DNA of 64,000 nt from Clusia tigrina. Lineage: Eukaryota; Arthropoda; Insecta; Diptera; Clusiidae. The position numbers were made by a program, and so were the translations under genes. The stretch lies in NCBI GenBank assembly GCA_920105625.2, contig OV050030.1, forward strand, positions 352,036,425-352,100,424, written 5' to 3'. This document shows, in pieces, positions 55,320 to 64,000 of this stretch. The notes under the pieces are model-generated. The model was not told where the DNA came from, ran no database searches, and saw nothing but the letters and a program-made list of their open reading frames with translations. Position 1 is the first letter of the stretch. Every line of letters starts with the position of its first letter.

Positions 55320-55697
55320 GCTGCTCGCGTGCTCAACGTAGCGTTGCCAAAAACAGACAGAAATATTTGTTATATACACGATATATATACAGTTTGTCAA
55401 GTAATTGTTTGCAAAATAAAAAATGTAACGAAATTTTCATTTTATTATTGATTTGAAGCAAGAAATGCAAATATTTAATTTAAAAAAATATTATAATTTA
55501 ATATTTGCCAATCTTCCTGAACAGAAAATATGAAAAAAATTATTAAATAATTACAAATAGAACCGTTTCTGAGGCAAAAGAAAAAACAATAGCCATTTCA
55601 TGGTGTCAAATAATTCTTTGCAAAATTCATGGAACATACAAATCATCTAATAAATTAACAGTAAATATTTTAATACTTAGTGTGACTACCATTAGCA

Positions 55698-56339
55698 TCA
55701 ATAACGGCTTACAACCTTTTTGGAATAGACGCAATAAGTTTTTGTATATCGGGTTATTCGGGTACCTTTTCCCATTCCTCCCTCATAACTCTTATTAGAA
55801 ACCCGTTTTGCAACTGTTTTTTTAAGGTGTGCCCATAAATTTTCGATGGAGTTCATATCAGGGCTTAGTGCTGGTGTGTCTATGACTGTATGTATGCAAT
55901 TATATCTCATCCAGGTCCTGCACAAGAGCGATTTGTACTTAGGGTCATTGTCCTGATACACATTCAATTTTAACTTTTCGGAATTTTGTGGGCCATTGAA
56001 GCCAGAATTCTGAACACTTTTTTTCAATTCGTTTTGAAAAGTGTGTAAGTAACACTTCTCCGTCAGCATATTGGTGAAAATTCTTAATTCCCCAACGCCT
56101 TCCATTGAAATCCATTCACATTCCATCACTGACAACTTTCTAAACTCCCCAGTGGGGATCATATTCTTCTGCTGCAGTGCTGTTTGCGGTTTCCGCCAAA
56201 CTTTATTGGATCCATCGTGAGAGTACAACATAATTTTTGTTTCATCGGAGAAAGTCACATTCCTCCAGTACTCCATTAGCTTAGAAACGCTTGCAATAGC
56301 AAAATTCATCCTCTTTTGAATATTCATTGAAGAGAGCAT
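55698..56339 (-). pseudogene. Tc1-like transposase, left half of dimer
   Basis: 213 codons with YWRNVTFSDETKIMLYSHDG (first catalytic D), VYQDNDPKYKS (second D) and LSPDMNSIENLWAHLKK (catalytic E), the DD34E pattern of Tc1. The paired DNA-binding N-terminus, about 120 residues, is missing; the frame begins at the dimer junction. The C-terminus reaches the normal stop near the TIR. It cannot act alone without the DNA-binding part. Confidence 0.85.
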
Positions 56340-56379
56340 CGGCCTTTAACGAACTATTTTGGTGGAGTATTCACGGGTT

Positions 56380-56800
56380 TTCAGCACTTTTCACCGATAT
56401 CATAACGAAGAAGTGTTACTTAAACATTCTTCAAAACGAATTGACAAACAGTGTTCAGAATTTCGACTTCATTGGCCCACAAAATCCCGAAAAGTTAAAA
56501 TTCAAAGTGTATCAGGACAATGACCCTAAGCACAAATCGCTCTTGTGCAGGCCCTGGATGATATATAATTGAATATATACAGTCATAGACACACCAGGAC
56601 AAAGCCCTATTATGAACCCAATCGAGAATATATGGGCACACCTTATAAAAACAGATGCAATTCGCGTTCCAACTAATAAAAACGCTTCTAATAAGAGTTA
56701 GGAGGAAGAAATGGGAAAAGGTGCCTGAATAACACGATATACAAAAACTTATTGCGTCTATGTCAAAAAGGTTGTAAGCCGTTATTGATTCTATTGGTAG
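56380..56800 (+). pseudogene. Tc1-like transposase, right half of dimer
   Basis: The frame 56,327-56,572 has CYLNILQNELTNSVQNFDFI and KVYQDNDPKHKSLL (second catalytic D). After a stop it continues with IDTPGQSPIMNPIENIWAHL (catalytic E; the usual SPD is SPI). It lacks the first catalytic motif and the N-terminus. It is more decayed than the left half, so the two are diverged copies and not a recent inverted duplication. Confidence 0.8.
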
Positions 56801-57096
56801 TCACATTTAGTATTCAATTATTTACTATTAGTTTAAAAGCTTATTTGTATGTTCCTTGAATTTTGCAAAGAATTATTTGACACCATGAAGTGGTTATTGT
56901 TTTTTATTTCAGAAACGGATCTTTTTGTAATTATTTAATAATTTTTTTCATGTTTTCTGTTGAGGAAGATTGGCAGATATAAATTATAATATTTTTTTTT
57001 TATTAAATATATGCATTGCTTGCTTCAAATCAATATTAAAGTGAAAATTTCATTACATTTTTTATTTTGCAAACAATTACTTGACAAACTGTAGAT

Positions 57097-57394
57097 GTTA
57101 TAGAGCGTTTTGTGCAATTAAAGGTTATATTAATTACTGGACTTAACACAATCTCTAGAAATTTGTAGGAACGTATTCCACCATATATTATATGTACGAT
57201 ATAACAAATAAAATCACAGGAACGTATTTTATTATATCTTATATGCATATAAGATATAATAAAATACGTTCCCGTGAATTTATTTGTTATATCGTACATA
57301 TAATATATGATGGAATACGTTCCTACAAATTTCTAAAGATTGTGTTAAGTCCAGTAATTAATATAACCTTTAATTGCACAAAACGCTCTATAAC
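57097..57394. repeat. 298-bp near-perfect palindrome
   Basis: 57,097 (GTTATAGAGCGTTTTGTGCA) onward is the reverse complement of the sequence ending at 57,394, with about four mismatches in 149 bp by eye and essentially no loop (centre CTTATATGCATATAAG at 57,238-57,253). It starts 3 bp beyond the TA that flanks the Tc1 dimer. No coding. Frames on the two strands are mirror shadows of each other. Confidence 0.95.
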
Positions 57395-58345
57395 ACGTCA
57401 ACACAGCTTCAGAACAGAAAGAGAAAGAAGGTTGAATGAAAGGCCGGAAACACGAAGTGTGTTGTTCAGCAGCCAACACAGGCTAGTTCCGGTTTTTCAT
57501 AAACACGCTGTGCGACAGCGACATACAAAACGGACATAAGTCCAGATTTTCCAAAAATGACTTTTTTCCATAAATTAATTCATTTTACACATCTCCATAT
57601 ACTTACAAAATTTCTCGCTCATTGCTATCTTCTTTAACTGGAAAAATACCGTTAAGTCTGTTTTTATGTTAATTGCGTTGCTTCTGCAAGAGAACTATTT
57701 TTAGTTGCGTTGATGTGCTCAAGAACAACTGATCAGTTTCGTTACGCATAAAGAGCGTTATATTTATGTATACCCCTATTACTATAAAAAGTTATACATT
57801 TTGTGGTATATTATTTTGTGTTGTGATTCCTTAACTGAAAAAGGTGAGTTCAGTTGACTACAAAAAATTTCAATTAAAGAATCATAACTCAAAAAGTTAT
57901 TTTATTTCCACAAATACAATATAAACTTTAAAAAAGCATAGCTAAACTTTCTTCAAAATTGACTTTATTCTTAATGAAATTATTTTATTTTTAAATATCG
58001 TAATCATTTTTACATAAACAGTTTTTTGTTTCTCCTGAAAATTTGAAAATTTTGAGATATGTGCTTTTTGTATTTAGGGTGCGATATATACATAAATGTA
58101 CATTCATGTAGAAGAAAAAACAAGCGAGCAATACTTTCGTATTTGACATGCATTTGGTACTTAATATGAGCGGTTTGCTCGCTTGTAGCACTTTTAGTAT
58201 AATTTAGCACTTTGTATATTCATTTTACCCATGTAGCAAAAATAATAGAAACAATGATTGCGCAAAGCGGTGTACAAAAATGTTTCGTTCTACGCATCTA
58301 CGTCACTGTAGTTTGTCAAATATACCAATATATTACAAATATTTT
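57395..58345. other. No gene recognised
   Basis: AT-rich, with short unrelated frames. An inverted pair ACAAGCGAGCAA (58,119) / TTTGCTCGCTTGT (58,174) with a loop of about 45 bases lies inside. Confidence 0.5.
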
Positions 58346-58661
58346 GACCAAATATTTAATTTAAATTGCAATTATTTTAATTAGAAAACCGACCATCATA
58401 TATACTCAATTGAAATAACCTCTGTAAATAAAATGGAAGTGTATGTATGTGTCTTTTCAGTTAGTATATTATGAAGAATAATAAAAGTAATAATAATAAG
58501 AATAATAATAGTATATTAAGATTTATAGTATAATAGTAATAATAATAAAACTATGTTAACATTTTACAAAATTTTCTCTTTTCTTTTGTGGGCGTTTTCT
58601 TCAATTTCTTTACTTAATTTCCCGACTTTAAGAAACATCCTCACCCGGAAAAATAATTTTG

Positions 58662-59260
58662 TTACTTTATATTGCAACCGATATCGGAAGCTTGCTCAAT
58701 ATGTTTCTGAATAAAGTAATTCGCAATGAATAAATAGTCTCCGTTAATTGCTTCAAACATATTTTGTAATCCACTTTTATATGCCATCATATTTTGTGTT
58801 GATTTTGATAACCCCCCTTCACTTAAATGGTTAACCCACGAATACAAAGAATCGGCCTTGTCTTGAATTACAGTGCTGTCGATTTCGTCACACAATTTGT
58901 GGCATATGTAATCAGCAAGATTTACAAGACCGTCATACGCTCAGGCGTTCCAACGCTGTCTTTTCCATACAAAAGTCAGTTTGAAAATTGAACGAACAGC
59001 GCCCCGTTTCAACAATCTCCATGTAGTGAAGCCTGGAAGAATTGTACAATATCAGAAATACAAATGCAATTTAAATAATTTTTATTTTACACATTTGATA
59101 TTTTAAGCTATTTGCAAAGTCTTCACTTGTGAAATGTTTCATGCAAATGAAAATGGTGTTCGGATTGAAAACGTTTTCTCGACGGCAGAAACTTATCCAC
59201 TTTTTCAAAACAGTAATATCGGAGGTGAAAAATCTGCACTACGAAGCTTTACTTCCCGTT
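58662..59260 (-). pseudogene. P-like transposase remnant in copy B
   Basis: Matches the copy A remnant. The C-terminal frame 58,895-58,662 carries SWVNHLSEGGLSKSTQNMMA. The THAP part at about 59,218-59,074 reads FICMKHFTSEDFANSL, with Lys for Glu relative to A. Both copies share a TAG stop just before the THAP block, showing that decay began before the duplication. Confidence 0.7.
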
Positions 59261-59579
59261 TTACAACCTGCTTTCGCACTTTTCATTTTTCACAATTGTC
59301 TCTTTAGTTTCTTATTTATTTAATTATTTATTAAGAATACACAATCCGCATTATGTACATATTTATAACTGGGACGTCACAGCCCATCAACGAAATCTCA
59401 AACTCAGAGAAAATAATAACGGAACTGCGGAATGCGTAATCTTCTCTATCATTCCTGCTCATGTAGAGGGGCCCGTACACGATACCAGCATGCTGGCGCA
59501 ATCAAGTGATTTTGCTATCAAGCTTGAAGCTTATGGCACACCAGCATGTTGATGCAAATTATACATTTAATGGTTAATG

Positions 59580-60714
59580 TGGGTACGAATGGGAGGATAT
59601 CAGTTGCTGGACTTCTTTGTGATTGGCATTTTTTTAAAAGTTAAAGGATAATGAGTTATATGTTTCTGACGTGGAGTCACTGCCAGGTTATTGCCCAAAC
59701 GTGTCATATGTGGTTGAAAACGATGATGCTTTTCAGTTGATGAAAACTTTAACGATGCTATATAGTTACAATACTATGAAGCAATTGTTTCAGTAGCAGG
59801 GAAGCCAGCTTCGATCATTGATTTTCCGCGTTTTTTAATCTATGATGGTGGCGATCGTAATGTTAAAGGAGAATTCCATTTTGAACGGGTGGATGATATA
59901 CCAAAAGACTCTGATATTAACTTTATAAATTATAATTTTTTTCTGCCGTTTAAGTCATGATTTTGGAAGGCCTAGAATTGCGTTTATGGACATTGCCAGT
60001 TCTTTTATAAAAACATTCCAATTAAAGCTACGCCACATTAAAACCCACAACACCAGTTCCATTTTTGGCCCAAGGTTGGCAACAATTTGTGTTGACTTTG
60101 TAAACTTTAACAGCAGTTTGAGTTTTGGAAAGGACCAAGAAAAATTGCTCCAATTTTTCCTGCATCATCACATATTAGGAATACAACATTTTATAGCTTA
60201 CAATGGCGATCAAATTCCGAATGTGCAACTGCATATTCTCCCATTCAATTTTCCTTTTCTGACTGTTAATGCGAGAGACAATTTGCGTCGAATCATCCAA
60301 AGAGATTGCGTGATGCGCAATATTAATTTTGCTCGGTCCACCACATTACTGGAACCCAATGAATTTCTCTATCTGAATACAAAACTTAATGAAGACCAAT
60401 CAGTTTTCCGTTCGATACATCATTATACACCTGATATTACACGCTATGAAGTAGCGGCATTTACCATATGCATGGATCAAAATAGGTTGCTTATAGATAA
60501 TATATTGTATGACCCGCAGGAGAACATTAACAAAATCTTCATTTATCGTTCTCATGTTCCAATATCCACAATTCTGTTAATTAGTTCTTCTCGCAGCATT
60601 ATTTTGCCTCTTTCATATTGTCTCATCGTTATATTAAATGTTCACATGGCAGCAGAAACTTATATAATTGGTGAAGCTGCATACGTGAAGATTTTATGGA
60701 AAATTTGCAATTAG
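59580..60714 (+). pseudogene. Glycosyltransferase family 92 (DUF23)-like coding block
   Basis: The 242-codon frame 59,986-60,714 resembles GT92 proteins. HHILGIQHFIAYN recalls the LLGV.HF.FYN block, QLHILPFNFPF recalls VLPW.LP, and RDCVMRNINFARSTTLLEPN followed by EFLYLN recalls DCLYRN...FLDLDEF. Note that EPNEF stands where the acidic DLDEF motif is expected, so catalysis is doubtful. Upstream at 59,640-59,960, pieces in other frames (LPGYCPNVSYVVENDD, IIDFPRFLIYDGGDRNVKGE) look like earlier coding broken by shifts and stops. GT92 enzymes are Golgi type II membrane proteins; no signal anchor was found here. Assignment is by eye and moderate at best; it could be a retrogene or transposon-captured gene. 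Confidence 0.4.
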
Positions 60715-61339
60715 AACGAGAAGAATTGCTTATCCTTGTCTAAACTTACAACATATACATATATCAATTAGGAATGTGATAAAATATTTTAACCACTAAA
60801 AATCCATCGAACCTTTGTATTTTTAATGGGGAAATGTAATTTGAAAATAAAACTTTTATTGATATGAAGTAATATACCCCGAATCCCTAAAAGAAATCAA
60901 CTAGAAATATATATGTATAGTTAAAAATATTGAAGTTTTATTTCGTATTAATTTAAAACAAGGGACATAATTTTAACAATTGTTTTTTCTAAATAAAAAA
61001 AATTTTTTGTACTTTCTGACAACAAGAAATAAATTAATTTTAATTGGAATTACTAGATTAACATTAAAATTACGAAACTTTATTGTTCCATATTTTCAAT
61101 ATAAGGTAACGGTTTGTTTTTCTTTCAGTATGGTATTTTCTCTTTGGTTGTCTGTCTTTAATGTGAAACAAATTAGATATTTGCGTATTTTTATGTATTC
61201 CAAATATATTGAACATGTGGTGGTCTCTAGGCATTCACTTGCAATTTGGATATTTAGCAAAAAGGACATCGAAGTAAGAGCTTCGTAGGTTATAACCATT
61301 TGTTTTTACTAATCATTTGATCACAAGTTTGTGTCTGAT
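60715..61339. other. Non-coding part of copy B
   Basis: Matches 42,767-43,400 of copy A. Short frames are not conserved. Confidence 0.7.
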
Positions 61340-61597
61340 TACACTAGGTTACACCGAAAATGTACATTTGATGAGAGGTGACTTTTCTTATGTATTTTCA
61401 TCTGCTGAATTCGAAAATCAAGCTTAAATTTCATGGAATAGTTTTTGAGATATTGTAATTTTTGTATTTTTTCAACCTTTTTTCACGTGACAAATCATAT
61501 TTCGAGCTAGAAAAAAAACCTTGATTTTCGAACTCAGCAGATGAAAATACATAAGAAAAGTCACCTCTCATCAAATGTACATGAAAAAATGTTATTT
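61340..61597. mobile_element. MITE-like insertion with 62-bp inverted repeats, unique to copy B
   Basis: 61,361-61,422 (TGTACATTTGATGAGAGGTG...) and 61,520-61,581 are inverted repeats with one mismatch by eye. Copy A passes straight from TTTGATTA to TTTTATTAAA at 43,405-43,425, with no such segment. The insertion is therefore younger than the duplication. Exact ends and target duplication remain unclear because about 20 bp of extra sequence lie outside each arm. Confidence 0.85.
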
Positions 61598-61835
61598 TGT
61601 TTTATTAAATTTAAAAAGAATTCTTAACTCACTAAACCAGAATGGAGGTAAACTTCGCATAATCAAAATTGTTCATCTCCATTATAAAATTGTGAATTAT
61701 ATTTAGCAGGATAGCGCTACCAATAGCAATGATGAGAAACGACCTTTAGAATTCAAAGAATGATCTTGATATATACTTTTCGCCTATTTTTGTGTGCTAG
61801 TATTTACTAATATACCAATCGAACCACGTTTTTTA

Positions 61836-62994
61836 TACCCTTTACCTTTAAAATATATAAAAAAATAAACCTTTAAAAAATAATAAAAATAATAATAAAA
61901 TTAAGTTTAAGTTTTAGCAATGAGAAATTAAAAATTATTGCACATTATTTCTTTAATTTTAAGAAATATGTGCGAATTTAACTGTACTAATGGTTGAGTG
62001 AACGCCCCTTGAATTGAGTTTATTCTTACATAAAGTAATATTTATCATACATAAAATATGTCTTATATATACATATATAAAAGATGTATATATTATGCCT
62101 ATTCAAATAGCCATTCTCATTGCCGATAGTCATGGCCAAAGCCGAAGTAAAGAAATTAGTTTTGTCTTCACGGCGGATTTAAGTGTTTAAAGGAAATGAA
62201 ATAAATTAATATACACTCTGTAACGTAAAGAATTCATTACGAAAATAAACAAAAGTAAAAGAAAACAGGAAAATAAGGAAATTTCCCGATTCAACTAAAT
62301 TTTTTTACAAACAAAATTTTTAGCATTCGGATCTATTTGTGTATGGTAAATTTTTAAGGAATTCTTATGAAAACAATCCCATTGCTTATATCATTTAAAC
62401 GACAATGTCTTTAACACACTGCTTATTGATGATTATATTTATATATACAGAACGAAAATATATATTATTTGCATTACTTCACTTTTCTTGTATATTCCAT
62501 TTCTATTACTATTGTTTCCATAATTGTAAATTATATGCTTAATTTTAAACATCTTTTCTGCTTGATATGAGGTGCTGTGTTCTGATATTTCTTTTAGAAC
62601 CATTGTGTATATACGAAATAAAATGGAATTACTGAGAAGCGTTACTCTACACAATAACAAGCCACATTTAATTAAGCTGATTTATAGAACAATGCAACAA
62701 TTGAATCATATCTCATAACAATAGTGTGTAAAATCTATTCAATTGACGGATAATTTTGTCAATAAAAAAACTGAAATAAACCAAAAAAAAGTTAAATAAA
62801 GATTCGAATTTGTAACAAAGGAAAACAATGCACTAAACGTTCATTAAAACCACAAAACAGAACCCCTAAGCAATGCATAGCAATTTAAAGGAAGTAAATA
62901 AATGAATGCTTTATCAGGCAAATAAAACGTATGATCATAAAATCTTATGCTTTGCTTGTAGAAAATGAAAGAATTATATATTAAAGTATTTTAT
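61836..62994. other. Non-coding part of copy B
   Basis: Contains the truncated dispersed repeat start (61,836), an AT-rich run, the empty LINE site (about 61,945-61,960) and about 1 kb matching 48,980-50,040 of copy A. Confidence 0.8.
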
Positions 62995-63055
62995 TTGTTG
63001 TATAACAAAGACAGCAAGCGAACAATATTTTCCAAAGAGAGCATGGGACATACTC

Positions 63056-63371
<316 letters not shown>

Positions 63372-63439
63372 AAATTTACGAGATTAAGACTGGGACATAG
63401 TTTCTAGGATAGAAGAAACATGCCATTATGCTAACTATG

Positions 63440-63780
63440 CAACACAAAAAACCTTTACAAATAAATAAAAAACCTTTACAAATAAATAAGCTGACATATA
63501 AATTAATTTTTATTAGTGTTTTATTGATTTAATAACGTTGAACCTATTCAAATGAGCCAAAAAAAATACCCCACAAAACATATGTTTTGGAAAAAAAAAA
63601 TTAAAATTTTTTATTTATTGTTGCTAGATTTTTTTAAAATTTAAATGGTTGAAAAATAAATACTTTACAATATAAAAAATATAGCATAACTATTTTCTTT
63701 ATTATTAACAAAATTAAGATAATTTGAATGTAAGAAAAACTGTGAACCTAATCAAGTGAGCGGCAGTGTATATATATATA
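63440..63780. mobile_element. Possible Tc1-type (IR/DR) transposon end, unique to copy B
   Basis: Between two direct copies of a roughly 50-bp host segment (63,395-63,449 and 63,783-63,833) lies sequence absent from copy A. On the minus strand it starts CACTGCCGCTCACTTGATTA beside a TA tract. The motif GGCTCATTTGAATAGGTTCA recurs about 190 bp further in, close to CGGCTCACTTGATTAGGTTC at the edge. Two spaced direct motifs within an end are typical of IR/DR-type Tc1 elements. Left of it a 21-bp AAACCTTTACAAATAAATAA unit is doubled (63,449-63,490). No transposase is present. Confidence 0.35.
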
Positions 63781-64000
63781 TATAGTTTCTAGGATAGAAG
63801 AAACATGCCATTATGCTAACTATGCAACACAAAGACAATCGCAATCCAACATATTTTACAATACCATACCATCAAAAAAGCGTCTCAATCTATGAATAAT
63901 CTATGCTGACTTATTAACATCTTAAAATTATGTGACATGATATATCAAATTTTAGTTAAAACTCAACTTTAGGCCGAAGGCCAATAGTTAGTCTTAAGTA

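Larger units (their letters stand above)
55390..57091. mobile_element. Head-to-head Tc1-like dimer (1,702 bp) flanked by TA
   Basis: The left end CAGTTTGTCAAGTAATTGTT (55,390) is the reverse complement of the right end at 57,091, and TA lies outside both (55,388-55,389 and 57,092-57,093). Sequence similarity between the halves extends several hundred bases inward, far beyond a normal Tc1 terminal repeat, and includes the transposase gene on the left (minus strand) and a truncated transposase on the right (plus strand). It is therefore two elements in inverted orientation sharing one junction near 56,340, not one element. Confidence 0.85.

Overview
The window is AT-rich eukaryotic DNA from an insect genome, most likely a brachyceran fly. 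The evidence is the mix of element families: Jockey-, I- and LOA-like LINEs, 17.6/297-like Ty3/Gypsy elements with an env gene, BEL/Pao, P-like THAP transposases, and Tc1 and mariner relatives. A tephritid is a reasonable guess but the sequence alone does not prove it. No operons, rRNA or CRISPR were seen, and no intact single-copy host gene was recognised. Nearly everything that can be identified is a mobile element, usually broken and often nested.

Layout. 0.9-1.1 kb: C-terminal scrap of a P-like transposase. 1.4-2.3 kb: local tandem duplication. 2.3-6.2 kb: degraded minus-strand Ty3/Gypsy element with gag, protease, RT, RNase H, integrase and one LTR. 6.4-9.7 kb: two fragments of LOA/R1-like LINEs in opposite orientations. 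10.3-11.4 kb: a second Gypsy RT fragment. 11.6-13.6 kb: LTR-like tandem repeats and weak gag-like coding. 14.4-25.15 kb: an old Jockey-like LINE split by a younger full-length Jockey-like copy (17,070-21,632) and by a 2.05-kb solo LTR (22,029-24,082). 25.2-27.2 kb: BEL/Pao remnant. 27.2-37.56 kb: 17.6-like env-bearing Gypsy remnant carrying three insertions: a mariner-type MITE, a reversed solo LTR, and a long-inverted-repeat element that itself contains a LOA-like LINE. 37.6-40.6 kb: dispersed repeat, I-like ORF1, MITE and 36-bp minisatellite.

40.75-51.64 kb (copy A) and 58.35-64.0 kb (copy B, running off the window) are a direct-orientation segmental duplication. The shared cassette holds a THAP/P-like transposase remnant on the minus strand and a plus-strand coding block resembling glycosyltransferase family 92. 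Copy A has gained a 5'-truncated Jockey-like LINE and a nearly intact mariner-like element. Copy B shows the empty site for both, including the exact TA target of the mariner. Copy B has gained a 62-bp-arm MITE, a Tc1-like end and a very long TA tract. Between the copies lie a 127-bp hairpin, a Gypsy protease fragment between about 330-bp direct repeats, a head-to-head Tc1 dimer flanked by TA, and a 298-bp near-perfect palindrome.

The genes here do not form a pathway. What the window records is insertion history: nested order can be read directly, several elements give target-site duplications or empty sites, and two Jockey-like copies share the same inactivating lesions. Such dense nesting in both orientations fits heterochromatin or a piRNA-cluster-like locus; that is inference.
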